This document shows, one piece after another, positions 44,043 to 52,914 of a stretch of 64,000 nucleotides of DNA (its first letter is position 1; the number at the start of each line of letters is the position of its first letter). The DNA is from an uncultured SAR116 cluster alpha proteobacterium (GTDB lineage Bacteria > Pseudomonadota > Alphaproteobacteria > Puniceispirillales > Marisalimonadaceae), in the NCBI GenBank assembly GCA_902543145.1, contig CACBXG010000002.1, positions 166,001 through 230,000 of the forward strand. The letters run 5' to 3'. The notes beneath the pieces were generated by a model that saw only the letters and a program-made list of their open reading frames with translations, was not told the DNA's origin and searched no databases. Position numbers and translations under genes: made by a program.

Positions 44043-44165
44043 AAATCGTATTTGAATTATTTAAAATAATGCACCAAAATAAGTGTCATTATTGGATAGT
44101 CACATAAACTTTAATACTATTATTTAATAAAAATTAATTTTGTAATTATAAAAGGAAGAGTACTT

Positions 44166-44648
44166 ATGAATATGATATCTAAGAGTTTTGATCCGAAACT
44201 AGTAGAATGGCGAAATGTTAAAGATCCAGAAAATAAGGAGTTTAAAGTTGACTTTGATTATAGTCTTTTAGGATATGACATTAAATCAGGGCGCCTTGAT
44301 ATGCTATTAAGGTATGCTAATTTAAGTCACTGTAGACGACATAGACATGTAGCTTCAACATTAACGATGGTTTTAGAAGGTGAACAACACTTAACTGAAT
44401 GGCAATCAGACGGATCCAAAAAATCTATCGTAAGAAAAAAAGGAGATTATGCTATAGCAGGTGCTGATGCACTTCCACATGATGAGCGTGGAGGCGAACA
44501 TGGGGGAACAGTCCTATTGTCAATGAATGCTCCTAATGGAATATTATTTGAATATTTTGATGAAAATATGGAAAATGGATGGACATTATCGATAGAAGAA
44601 TATGTAGACAATTGGAAAAAAGGAGTAATATACGGGCAGAGAAAATAA
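44166..44648 (+). CDS. Cupin-domain protein
   Basis: A 160-residue single cupin. The first metal motif is CRRHRHVASTLTMVLEGEQHLTEW and the second region is HDERGGEHGGTVLLSMNAP, providing His and Glu ligands. Related cupins act as dioxygenases on small organic acids or as sensors. GGAAGAG precedes the ATG. It is 120 bases after the PanB-like gene on the same strand. Confidence 0.8.
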   Translation: MNMISKSFDPKLVEWRNVKDPENKEFKVDFDYSLLGYDIKSGRLDMLLRYANLSHCRRHRHVASTLTMVLEGEQHLTEWQSDGSKKSIVRKKGDYAIAGADALPHDERGGEHGGTVLLSMNAPNGILFEYFDENMENGWTLSIEEYVDNWKKGVIYGQRK

Positions 44649-44661
44649 GAAGAATGTTTTA

Positions 44662-45231
44662 ATGATAAAAATCTTATTATTGATGACAATTTTTGTAATT
44701 TCTAATAATTCTTTTGCTCAAAATAATACTGTTGATATTGACGAACTTTGTTTAGGTAAGACTTGTACTAAACCTATAAAAGAATTTAAAATTTCAAATT
44801 TTTTTTTTAAAACAAGAAACTGTGAAACTAAAGACTATAGAAAATGTCTGCTATGGTTTGGAAATAAAGGAAACAAAGTTAAAATTAGTTGGGTCAAATA
44901 TTACAGAATAATTAATGGCCCAATTCCAACCAAGTCAACTTGTATAAAAGGAAAACCAGTTTGGTTTCAAGATATACCTTTTCCGAATAATAAAGATCTA
45001 AATATCAATATTTTAAAATTTTTTCGAAAATTTAATTATCAAAACAAAGAAAAAATGTACTTTAATGAACCAATCATTAAAACATTTAACTATTTTTCTC
45101 AATCCGACAAATCCTTGGGAGTTTTAGTTCAAAGTAAGAACTTTAAAGGTATTAGAAAAAAACAAATCTATGTATTTGACACCGAAGGAGATAATTTTGA
45201 AATTGTTAAACCACTTTGTAAAAATGATTAA
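44662..45231 (+). CDS. Exported Cys-containing protein, unknown
   Basis: A 189-residue protein with a Sec signal peptide (ILLLMTIFVISNNSFA, cleavage before QNN). The mature chain has Cys pairs (LCLGKTC, NCETKDYRKC, and single Cys near PTKSTC and PLCKND) likely to form disulfides in the periplasm. I recognise no family. It begins 13 bases after the cupin stop and may be cotranscribed. The start ATG lacks a strong ribosome-binding site (AAGAAG). Confidence 0.5.
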   Translation: MIKILLLMTIFVISNNSFAQNNTVDIDELCLGKTCTKPIKEFKISNFFFKTRNCETKDYRKCLLWFGNKGNKVKISWVKYYRIINGPIPTKSTCIKGKPVWFQDIPFPNNKDLNINILKFFRKFNYQNKEKMYFNEPIIKTFNYFSQSDKSLGVLVQSKNFKGIRKKQIYVFDTEGDNFEIVKPLCKND

Positions 45232-45247
45232 AATGATAATTTTAACG

Positions 45248-45279
45248 AGCGTAATTTAAATTTGTAATTTACAAACGCT
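45248..45279. repeat. Inverted repeat between convergent genes
   Basis: Outer arms AGCGT (45248-45252) and ACGCT (45275-45279) flank a perfect 15-base palindrome TTTGTAATTTACAAA. It sits between two converging genes and may be a bidirectional terminator, although no clear T-run follows. Confidence 0.35.
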
Positions 45280-45355
45280 ATCTATGAAAATTATGCAATC
45301 AAATTACAAATATACTTTTGAATTAGCAGTGTAATCAATTTATAGCTACTTGAGG

Positions 45356-46861
45356 TTAAGACTTTGATTTTAAATCCTTCAAAACTTCAGAAACGACCTT
45401 AATTGCAATTTTATTATCTTCAATCTCTGACTTATCAATAGATAAAGACAAACCCGGAATATTTCTTTCAATCAAATTATCATTTTCCTGCGAAAATTTT
45501 ACAACTTCATATGTTTGAACCGGATAAGAAATACCCTTCACATTAATAGCCTCTTTTTTTTCACAGATAATTTTATTTCGAATTAATAAATATGTGTCTT
45601 CTGATAATAAAATTTTGTTAATATCAGCTTTTGCCTCAAGCCTAGATGCTAAGTTTACACCTTTGCCAATAATCGTGTAGTCTAGTCTATCTTCAGAACC
45701 AAAATTACCAACTGTGCATACTCCAGTATGGATTCCCATTCGCGCATTTAAAGGTTTCGCTAATCCTTTTTTTCTCCACGAAATTCTAAGCTTGTTGAGT
45801 TCTTCTAACATGTCCAATGCCATCGAAACACACGCTATTGCATCTTCTTCGTCTCCCCTTGAATTAGGGTCTCCAAAAAAAACTAAAATCGCATCACCAA
45901 TAAATTTGTCTATTGTACCACCCCATTTAATAGCAACATTAGACATTTTTGTTAGATATTGGGTTAGAAGTTCTGTTAAAACCTCAGGTTCTAATCTTTC
46001 AGTTAATTCTGTAAAACCTTGCAAATCTGAGAAAAAGACTGTCAAAGGCTTTCTCTTTGTTTGGACCTTTACGTCTAGTTTGCCTGAAAATATTGACTCA
46101 TAAACTTGAGGTGAAAAGTATTTTGACAACTTTTCTGAAAGTGTTTTCAATTCAGAAGTTCTTTCCTCAACCTTTTTTTCGAGATTTATGTTTAAACTCT
46201 CTAGTTCTTGATGAGCTTTATTTAATTCTTTTAATCTTTTTTGCTCAAGTTGATATAGCCTTGCATTTTCTAAAGCACTAGCAGTTTGATTTGCTAATAT
46301 TCCAATCAATATTTCATCAGATTTATCGAAAATGTTCATTTTTTCACTTTCAACAGAAAATACACCAACGAGCTCATTATCTATAAGCATTGGTATTGCG
46401 ACCTGACTTTCCGCGTTTTTGAGACCTGGCAATTCAACTTTGTCCTGTAATTTATTTTTATTAGTAATTTGAACTTGTTCACGAATTGCTTGCATGTAAC
46501 TTCTCTGCATTCCTAAATTTGCCATTCTCATGAGTTTTTTCTTTTCAGCAACTATGCCAATTACTCCAACACCAAATTCAACTTTTGCACCAATCCCTCT
46601 TTTTTCATATCCATAAGTTTCTAAAACGTTGAGATGTTTTTTATTTTCAGAAACTAGTAAAATCATAGAGTGTTTAAATCCAAAAAATTCATTCATTAAT
46701 GATAGCATTGAAGAAGCAATTAAGTTTAAATCGAGAGATTTATTTATTTGATTAGAAATTTGTTTGATTATTTCGATTTCTTTTGATTTTCTATCAAGAA
46801 GAATTTTAATATTTTCTAATTCATTTTTAGATTGTGAAATTTTATCCATACAAACTGACAT
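45356..46861 (-). CDS. Class III adenylate/guanylate cyclase with GAF sensor
   Basis: A 501-residue cytosolic cyclase. Residues of about 30-200 form a GAF domain (LNLIASSMLSLMNEFFGF...GIVAEKKKLMRMANLG). A coiled coil (about 205-240, EQKRLKELNKAHQELESLNINLEKKVEERTSEL, split here) is followed by the cyclase homology domain starting TVFFSDLQGFTELTERLEPE. The metal Asp residues are in FFSDLQG and GDAILVFFGDP; GKGVNLASRLEA holds the transition-state residues. It converts ATP or GTP to a cyclic nucleotide in response to an unknown GAF ligand. Confidence 0.88.
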   Translation of the reverse strand: MSVCMDKISQSKNELENIKILLDRKSKEIEIIKQISNQINKSLDLNLIASSMLSLMNEFFGFKHSMILLVSENKKHLNVLETYGYEKRGIGAKVEFGVGVIGIVAEKKKLMRMANLGMQRSYMQAIREQVQITNKNKLQDKVELPGLKNAESQVAIPMLIDNELVGVFSVESEKMNIFDKSDEILIGILANQTASALENARLYQLEQKRLKELNKAHQELESLNINLEKKVEERTSELKTLSEKLSKYFSPQVYESIFSGKLDVKVQTKRKPLTVFFSDLQGFTELTERLEPEVLTELLTQYLTKMSNVAIKWGGTIDKFIGDAILVFFGDPNSRGDEEDAIACVSMALDMLEELNKLRISWRKKGLAKPLNARMGIHTGVCTVGNFGSEDRLDYTIIGKGVNLASRLEAKADINKILLSEDTYLLIRNKIICEKKEAINVKGISYPVQTYEVVKFSQENDNLIERNIPGLSLSIDKSEIEDNKIAIKVVSEVLKDLKSKS

Positions 46862-46895
46862 ACTTCATAATTTAAAAAAAATTTAATTAAAACTA

Positions 46896-47276
46896 TTAAC
46901 TTATTGATATAACTTTATACACATCAGCTGCTCTTAATTTAAAGATACCTGTCATACCCGTCATAGACGCTATAGCTTGTAATTTCATATCCATTTCATC
47001 AAATAATTCACCTTCGGTCTCTTCATGATCAAATTTCAATTCTAAGTTGTATTGTTTTAATGTGCTAGGATCTGAAATTGTTGCATAGGCATATGGATTT
47101 TCAGAAATATTTTTCTTTGTCTTATTAAAAAACTGAAATGAGAGAGCTACATGGTTTTCATCTACATACCATATCTGGGATATCACAGTGGTATTTGGCT
47201 CACCATCAGATGAACAACTTGTAATCCAACTTGGAAACATTCCTTGTAATGCTGGCATGTGCTTATCTTTAATCAT
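46896..47276 (-). CDS. Pyridoxamine 5'-phosphate oxidase-family FMN-binding protein
   Basis: A 126-residue split-barrel protein: FPSWITSCSSDGEPNTTVISQIWYVDENHVALSFQFFNKTKKNISENPYAYATI. This is the minimal PPOX pattern, in which a strand with D-G-x-P-N/H and a K-T-x-x-N motif bind FMN. Substrate unknown. It overlaps the upstream gene of similar type by an ATGA, so the two are translated together. Confidence 0.82.
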   Translation of the reverse strand: MIKDKHMPALQGMFPSWITSCSSDGEPNTTVISQIWYVDENHVALSFQFFNKTKKNISENPYAYATISDPSTLKQYNLELKFDHEETEGELFDEMDMKLQAIASMTGMTGIFKLRAADVYKVISIS

Positions 47277-47743
47277 TTAGTTTCACTATTAGTTATTTCT
47301 TTACCAGCATCTGGGCCTGGTGTTTGAATATATACTTTGTCAACTTTAAAAGTTATGCCAAGGTCTGGCACTTTCCCAAATTTATCTAAAGCAGCATCTT
47401 TTGACAAACCCACACTAGTAATGACATCAATAACATTATTTCTATAATTTTCTGATATTTTTAGATCTTCATTATTTAATTTTTTTGAGTAGACAAATTG
47501 GCCTTTAAAATTATAAGCTTCATGACTTATCATGCCAACAAAAAAACTCACCCTTCCAGACTCACTTAAATATTGCAAAACATTTTTACACTCAGAATTT
47601 ATTACAAAACAAGTAAGTGTGGATTGTATATTATCAATTTTTACACCTAAAGTGTCTACATGCACTGTTTTATTGTTTTTGGACGAAACACCAAAGTGAC
47701 CCAATCCCTCTTGTAATGCATTTATTGTTAAATCAGGTATCAA
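47273..47743 (-). CDS. Probable PPOX-like split-barrel partner protein
   Basis: A 156-residue protein. VLQYLSESGRVSFFVGMISHEAYNFKGQFVYSKKLNNEDL resembles the second half of an FMN split barrel, in which a strand ends with the G-x-A or K-G loop. It overlaps the 126-residue PPOX gene by four bases. A heterodimer or paired reductase is plausible, but no direct evidence exists. It is preceded by about 290 bases of AT-rich intergenic sequence. Confidence 0.55.
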   Translation of the reverse strand: MIPDLTINALQEGLGHFGVSSKNNKTVHVDTLGVKIDNIQSTLTCFVINSECKNVLQYLSESGRVSFFVGMISHEAYNFKGQFVYSKKLNNEDLKISENYRNNVIDVITSVGLSKDAALDKFGKVPDLGITFKVDKVYIQTPGPDAGKEITNSETK

Positions 47744-48031
47744 GATTGTTCCTAAAATTTAATTAATAAATAAACTAATTTAAATTTAATTTAAAATATT
47801 TTAAAAGTAAATTAATTGGATATATAAATTATGAAAAGTTTAATATGTATCTCTATTTTCTACTAACATTTTCAGAATTTTGGAAAAACTAAATTTTTCT
47901 CAACTTAATTTTAAATAATATCAACCAAAAAAAATTTATATTAATTTTATTAAACATAATTTCTTGTATTATTTACAAATTTATAAATCTTAATTAATCT
48001 TGCAAAGAGTTTCTATATTTAAGAGGTCAAG

Positions 48032-48352
48032 ATGTTCGCAGTCAATGTAACAATAAAAGTGCAAAATGAGTTAGCAAAAAAAGCAATTATTCTTGCACTA
48101 AAAGACTGGAGCCATGATCTTTTTCAAAATAACGGTTTAATGTTTAGGTGTTTTGTGGATAGAACAGAAAACCAGGTTGAAATCTTTCATGTTTTTCGAA
48201 CAAAAGAAGAAATGGAGGAGGTTCGAAAAAATAAATCTAATGAATTTTGGAATCAAATAAAGGATATGGGCGGTCAAGTAACAAGATACGAGGGAAATTG
48301 TGAAGTTGAAGTATCAAAAGGATTACAAGATTTAGATCTAAAATTTAAATAA
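48032..48352 (+). CDS. Small conserved protein, paralogue of the 6.98-kb gene
   Basis: A 106-residue soluble protein sharing its whole length with the gene at 6985-7308. Common positions include FAV..TIKVQNELAKKAI, IEIFHVF, NEFWNQIKDMGGQV and EGNCEVEV. Function unknown. An AGAGG precedes the ATG. It is alone, with about 290 and 300 bases of non-coding DNA on its two sides in which I see no gene. The paralogue pair is discussed in findings. Confidence 0.6.
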   Translation: MFAVNVTIKVQNELAKKAIILALKDWSHDLFQNNGLMFRCFVDRTENQVEIFHVFRTKEEMEEVRKNKSNEFWNQIKDMGGQVTRYEGNCEVEVSKGLQDLDLKFK

Positions 48353-48651
48353 ACTTTCTTCAAAATTATTTACTTAATATAAATTTATAATAAAACCATA
48401 AATAAAAAACATTATAAAATTTTTGAATTTTAAGACACAAAGTGTTTACCTCATTTGCCGCAGTCGATTTAACACTAACTTGGGTTTATTGAAGTTTTTT
48501 AGAGGTTTTGTAATATTACATTTTTTGTCAGTCGTAAAAAATAGCGTTAGAAAATACCCAATTGTGTCCTATGAAACTAATCGATGAAAAATGATCAGAG
48601 CTAAGAAATTGTTTTGCTTGTATATAGTATAAATTTTAATAAAATTACTAG

Positions 48652-49206
48652 CTAAGGTGAGAGCCACTCACCTTGCCAATTTTTTGTCTTTTTATAATGA
48701 GCACGAATATGTTTTACACCCAAAAGCAGTAGTTGAATTGATTGTATATCACATAATAATACGGCAAAACGTTTCTGATCTGGTGCATGGTCATAGTCAA
48801 AGGGACCTTCAATGACACTACCAGGGTTAGGAATAGTTCCATAAGCGACCCTAGAGTAAGTTGGAACATTTCTCCAGTTTTTAATGGTAATGTCTCCAAC
48901 CTTCACTTCAACAATAACGTCCATCTGAATTTGTAATTGCACTTTTGGCAACCAAATGTGAATTCCAGCGCGTGGGTTCTCCTTGAGTGCAAACATTTTT
49001 GAAGAAGCGGTGTCAGTATGGAATTCTATCTGGTTATTTTTTTTATCACACCGTCTCATCACTAAAGTACGAGCATTCGGGAAACCATCAGAACTTGATG
49101 TCACAAAGGTAGGATGTCTTGCGGGTGATTTTTTATCAGCCTTTCCACGATAAATTTGTGCCCAGCCAAAGTCTAAAAAATCATCTAATTTTTGAAAATC
49201 TTTCAT
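48652..49206 (-). CDS. PdxH-like pyridoxamine phosphate oxidase-family protein
   Basis: A 184-residue member of the PNPOx group. ARHPTFVTSSSDGFPNARTLVMRRCDKKNNQIEFHTDTASSKMFALKENPRAGIHIW shows the R-x-x-x-L-R and S-x-K FMN and PLP-phosphate contacts seen in PdxH and its relatives (quoted as consecutive motifs). It lacks the C-terminal PdxH dimer motif WRL.P, ending NWQGEWLSP, so it is a paralogue rather than certain PdxH. The GC content looks higher than that of its neighbours. Confidence 0.78.
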   Translation of the reverse strand: MKDFQKLDDFLDFGWAQIYRGKADKKSPARHPTFVTSSSDGFPNARTLVMRRCDKKNNQIEFHTDTASSKMFALKENPRAGIHIWLPKVQLQIQMDVIVEVKVGDITIKNWRNVPTYSRVAYGTIPNPGSVIEGPFDYDHAPDQKRFAVLLCDIQSIQLLLLGVKHIRAHYKKTKNWQGEWLSP

Positions 49207-49541
49207 TTGTATAATACTTAAAATTGAATAGTTGTGTTATAAACTATAATTATTTAATAAAAAAATATGTATAAAAAGAGAAAATACTCAATTTCCTACT
49301 AGGGGTATAATATATTAAGCGAAGTAAAGATGTAGTTGAAAAATTCTAATCGCCAATGCCTATAATAAGAATAAAACAATTTTTTAATTGCTCTACATAC
49401 AAAGATATTTTGTATCGTTGTAGATACGATGAAATTAAATATTGGGTGTTTCTATATGGGAACTGTCTTATGAAGATAAAATTTGAATTTAACAATACCT
49501 ATCAATATGGTGGTACTTGGAAGGGTAAGAAGAAATAGCTA
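49207..49541. other. 335-base intergenic region with repeat remnant
   Basis: No convincing gene. The 60-residue ORF at 49356-49538 in the track has no family pattern. The right end (49495-49537) repeats sequence found inside the left end of the tRNA-fMet island at 52.85 kb, suggesting a relic of transferred DNA. Confidence 0.4.
49495..49537 (+). repeat. 43-bp direct repeat, copy 1
   Basis: The 20-base sequence ATACCTATCAATATGGTGGT is repeated exactly at 52848-52867. The following 23 bases (...GAAGGGTAAGAAGAAATA) also match the second copy at most positions. Each copy ends just before the stop of a minus-strand gene. Confidence 0.7.
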
Positions 49542-50270
49542 TTATCTTGCTAACTTTATAAACACATCCCCCATACCAGATTTTAATTCATCAATGGGAG
49601 TACTATTTCTATATGGACAAAATCTTCCTGTTATCTTATTAGCGTATATCTTTCTTAAATCAGAAGGCTCACAATATTTTGCTTCATGTAACATTCCAAT
49701 TATTAATTTACCATCTTGTATTTCCACTTGTTCATCGTCTAGTTTATTTCCTCTACAAAAATAATTCTTGTTAACTTTTTTAGGAAAATCACTCTTTATA
49801 CATGGATTATCTATAACCAATGCGTATACAATCTTGTTACCTTCTTTAAATTCTCTTGTTATCTTTTTAACTTTAGCATATTTCATTAAGTCACATACAC
49901 AAGGCCAACAGCATTTGTAGTAGTAACCACAAACTTCTTTTTCAGTTATATCCTCTTTTATATTTATAAATTGTGGTGTTGAATTTTCTGCAATTAAAGA
50001 TCCTGAAACAGCACAGTAATGTTTATTATATTCTTTAAAATCTGAAAAATTCTTATATTTATCTGAAATATGTTTATAAAATTTTGGTCCAGCTGCATTT
50101 CTGTTTCCATCTGGGAAAATTGATCGCCAGTCTTTAGATAGACTTTGATAATATTTACCTTTGTTATCATTTGCTTCAGAAACAACTACATTTGTAAGAA
50201 CAAATAGTAAAGATAATATAAAATAATGGGTGAGTCTTAGAACCAATCTAAATACCTTTTCGAAAAACAT
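49542..50270 (-). CDS. Exported Cys-rich protein, unknown
   Basis: A 242-residue protein with an N-terminal signal or anchor helix (THYFILSLLFVLTNVVVSEA). The mature part is Cys-rich, with an unusual VCGYYYKCCWPCVCDLMKYAK cluster, then ...NPC..., YFCRGN, KYCEPSD and GRFCPYRN. Several disulfides or metal binding are likely in the periplasm. It overlaps the upstream ASPIC/UnbV gene by 23 bases, so the two are coupled. I know no named family. Confidence 0.6.
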   Translation of the reverse strand: MFFEKVFRLVLRLTHYFILSLLFVLTNVVVSEANDNKGKYYQSLSKDWRSIFPDGNRNAAGPKFYKHISDKYKNFSDFKEYNKHYCAVSGSLIAENSTPQFINIKEDITEKEVCGYYYKCCWPCVCDLMKYAKVKKITREFKEGNKIVYALVIDNPCIKSDFPKKVNKNYFCRGNKLDDEQVEIQDGKLIIGMLHEAKYCEPSDLRKIYANKITGRFCPYRNSTPIDELKSGMGDVFIKLAR

Positions 50271-51666
50271 AAGTTTTATTAAGTTGATTTATATTAAAAT
50301 TATCTGACGATCCGTCGGTCCATCTAATTGTAATACTATTAACTTTTTCTCCATTTCTTAGTCCGTAATGAGCAACGGGCTCCATCTGGCATAAATAACC
50401 AGATCCAGCATCAATCGTTTTTGCATGATTTCTCATATTAGTATTGAGTATTACAGTAGCTCCTCTAGCTGGTGCATTGAAGGGTGTTTTTGGTAAAATT
50501 CTTAAAAAGTTGAAAGATTTTTTAATATTTGCTTTAAATAAAGAAAGTGGTTGCAACCCTGATTCACCATGTGAAACTAGTAATTCAAGAATGCCATCGT
50601 TATCTATATCTGCTACAGCTGCACCTGTACCTAATCCTAAAGGTTCTAGTCCATTACCTAGTTGAATTTGTTTTAATTCTCCATCACTTAAGATTTTAAA
50701 AAGTTTATTGGGCTCTCCAATGTTATTTATAAAAATTTCATCAAAACCATCATTATCAAAATCGGCTGAAATTATAGTTCTTACTCTTGATGGAATTTTG
50801 AATTCAGAATTAGCTATGTCATTAAACTTGTTGCTGTTATTTAAAAAAATTCTGTGTTCACCATTCCAATTACCACTAACAATATCTAATTTACCTCTAT
50901 ATAAAAAATCAGTAAGCGTCGTGCCGCGACCATTTTCAAATGTATCCTCAACACCCAGGCTTTCTGCAACATCTTTAAATGTGCCATTTTCATTTATATA
51001 AAGAAAATTTGATCCTCTCTCATTTGCTGCAAAAATATCCATATAATTACTTAAGATATGGCCTGCAACAACTGCTCTTCCACCAGTAATTCTGTTGATG
51101 TTTAGTAACGGTGCTTGGTCTACGATGCTACCTTTTTTTAGTTCATAAAAACGCGTTGGGCCACCATAATTAGCCACATAAATTCCATACTTACCATCAC
51201 CATTTCTATCTACACAAACAACTGACCTTCCTGCTGTTAAATTTAACGATCTTAAGTTTTTATCAAGTTGAAATAAATCTATTATATCTTTGTTATTATC
51301 AAGTAATCGATCAGAAAACTGCTTTTGACCACTATATGTATCTGTATTAAGAAAATATAATTCTTCAAAACCATCATTATCTATATCGCATGCAGCTACC
51401 CCAATCGTAGATCTAGCTTGGTCTGCAAACAAATTGTTTGTATTAATATTTTCTAAAAAACCATTCTTGTGGGATAAGATTAAATTAGGAAATTTAAATC
51501 CTGTAACAATGAACTCAAACTTTCCATCTTTGTTAAAATCAGTTACAGAAACTCCATAACTTAATCTTTTTTGATTATTTTTTATTGATGCAGATATGTC
51601 TTGGAAAAAATCACCAAAAGAAGGATTAAACATTAATATGAAGATTAGCGTAATTATTGTTTTCAT
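50248..51666 (-). CDS. Exported FG-GAP/VCBS-repeat protein with ASPIC/UnbV C-terminus
   Basis: A 472-residue CRTAC1-like protein. A signal peptide (ITLIFILMFNPSFG) is followed by repeated beta-propeller calcium loops of the form DxDxDGxxE: DFNKDGKFEF, DIDNDGFEEL, DRNGDGKYGI, DFDNDGFDEI and DIDNDGILEL. The C-terminal ITIRWTDGSSDNF is the ASPIC/UnbV motif. Such proteins are secreted or surface adhesive or binding propellers. It is cotranscribed with the Cys-rich gene. Confidence 0.85.
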   Translation of the reverse strand: MKTIITLIFILMFNPSFGDFFQDISASIKNNQKRLSYGVSVTDFNKDGKFEFIVTGFKFPNLILSHKNGFLENINTNNLFADQARSTIGVAACDIDNDGFEELYFLNTDTYSGQKQFSDRLLDNNKDIIDLFQLDKNLRSLNLTAGRSVVCVDRNGDGKYGIYVANYGGPTRFYELKKGSIVDQAPLLNINRITGGRAVVAGHILSNYMDIFAANERGSNFLYINENGTFKDVAESLGVEDTFENGRGTTLTDFLYRGKLDIVSGNWNGEHRIFLNNSNKFNDIANSEFKIPSRVRTIISADFDNDGFDEIFINNIGEPNKLFKILSDGELKQIQLGNGLEPLGLGTGAAVADIDNDGILELLVSHGESGLQPLSLFKANIKKSFNFLRILPKTPFNAPARGATVILNTNMRNHAKTIDAGSGYLCQMEPVAHYGLRNGEKVNSITIRWTDGSSDNFNINQLNKTYVFRKGI

Positions 51667-51813
51667 TTGGATTTATATATTATTTCTATAAAAATTTTCA
51701 ATAGATTAATTTTTATAATGATGAGTTGTAATTTATAAGGTTAGTATTATATCAATTTCATTAATATTATCTACACACCATTTCCAAGTAATTTTAGTTC
51801 AGTTGTTTGTAAA

Positions 51814-52551
51814 ATGAAAAATGTCCAAAAAATTCCTGCTTGTTTAGTGCATATCTTTACTGGTTCTGGAATAATTTTTAGTTTTATAGCATTAGTATCC
51901 GTCATTGAAGGTTACAAATTATTAACTTTTATGTTTTTGGGTATTGCATTACTAGTTGACATTATTGATGGAACCTTGGCTCGAAAATACAAAACTGAAA
52001 TATTTTTTCCAAATATTGACGGAAAGACTTTAGATACAATAATTGATTACATAAATTACATTTTTATACCTTGTATAATGATATATAAGTTTGGTTATTT
52101 ACCTCCTGACTTCACAATAATCATACCAATTTTCATCATATGTGTTTCTCTTTATTCTTACGTAAATACTAAGTTAATTGACACATCATTTTCGTACATA
52201 GGATTTCCTTCTATATGGAATATAATTTTATTGTACTTAGAAATTTTGAATTTTAATCAATGGATAAACTTATTTATAATCTTATTATTTACATTACTTA
52301 AGTTTGTTCCATTTAGAGTTATTCATCCAATGCGAAATGTTTCCTTTAAAAAAACTAACATCATTTTTTTATTTGGAACACTTCTTACAAGTTCAATTTT
52401 GTTAATGAGTAAGTTAGAAATAAAATTGATAAATGATTTTTATTTTTATTTTTTTATTTTATGGTTAATATTTAATAGTTATTTTATTTTATTCGTAGTT
52501 TTTTCTAATTTATTATCATCTAGACTTTATCAAAAATTTAAAAAAACCTAA
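51814..52551 (+). CDS. pcs: Phosphatidylcholine synthase (CDP-alcohol phosphatidyltransferase)
   Basis: A 245-residue inner-membrane enzyme that joins choline to CDP-diacylglycerol. The catalytic motif is VDIIDGTLARKYKTEIFFPNIDGKTLDTIID, i.e. DxxDGxxAR...GxxxDxxxD (quoted in two parts). The N-terminus (PACLVHIFTGSG) and RVIHPMRNV near the end are specific to bacterial Pcs rather than PgsA or PssA. About eight membrane helices. Its stop abuts the first copy of the tRNA-fMet repeat unit, so it marks the left chromosomal edge of the island region. Confidence 0.87.
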   Translation: MKNVQKIPACLVHIFTGSGIIFSFIALVSVIEGYKLLTFMFLGIALLVDIIDGTLARKYKTEIFFPNIDGKTLDTIIDYINYIFIPCIMIYKFGYLPPDFTIIIPIFIICVSLYSYVNTKLIDTSFSYIGFPSIWNIILLYLEILNFNQWINLFIILLFTLLKFVPFRVIHPMRNVSFKKTNIIFLFGTLLTSSILLMSKLEIKLINDFYFYFFILWLIFNSYFILFVVFSNLLSSRLYQKFKKT

Positions 52552-52707
52552 TGACTGGTTAGTACGATTGTTGGTATAACCAAACCCTTATCAGGCTTAA
52601 GACGCAAAAAAACCTCAAAAACCTAAGTTCTTGAGGATGATCTAAGTCATTGATTTAGTTGGTTGCGGGGGTAGGATTTGAACCTACGACCTTCAGGTTA
52701 TGAGCCT
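52551..52707 (-). repeat. tRNA-fMet attachment-type repeat, copy A (left boundary)
   Basis: Contains a 48-base copy of the 3' part of tRNA-fMet (52660-52707), identical to the real tRNA from the 3' CCA through the anticodon loop to the anticodon stem. The rRNA-operon terminator (52606-52636) is next to it, and a GGTTAGTACGAT-TGTTGGTA tandem repeat lies at the left. Homology to the tRNA stops at GAGCCT. TTTAGCTATA occurs at 52744-52753 and CTATAGC at 52774. Confidence 0.9.
52606..52636 (-). terminator. Duplicated rRNA-operon terminator, copy A
   Basis: On the minus strand, CCTCAA and TTGAGG (with AA/TT extension) form a stem followed by seven T. It is the best-paired of the four copies and stands at the displaced tRNA fragment. 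Confidence 0.75.
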
Positions 52708-52847
52708 AAAGATTTTCAGGGATTTCAAGGGTTTTTTGTTGTGTTTAGCTATAAAAATTGATTTACATTTAATCTATAGCCAAACCGTTACAATTATGAA
52801 CTTTAGTTTAAAAATATAATGACTGACGAACCAATAATTTATTTTAA

Positions 52848-52890
52848 ATACCTATCAATATGGTGGTGATTAGAAGAGTAAGAAAAAATA
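52848..52890 (+). repeat. 43-bp direct repeat, copy 2
   Basis: Matches 49495-49537 exactly for 20 bases and mostly for the rest. It lies about 140 bases inside the left end of the island region. Confidence 0.7.
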
Positions 52891-52914
52891 AGAAGCATTA
52901 AAAATTTACAATAA

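Noticed and set aside
49356-49538. 60-residue ORF on the plus strand
   Set aside because: No recognisable domain, odd composition, and its end is part of a 43-bp repeat; probably a chance frame or a remnant.
52660-52707. Second and third functional tRNA-fMet genes (also 61007-61058)
   Set aside because: The 5' acceptor strand and D-arm are missing, so only the real copy at 63665-63741 can fold.
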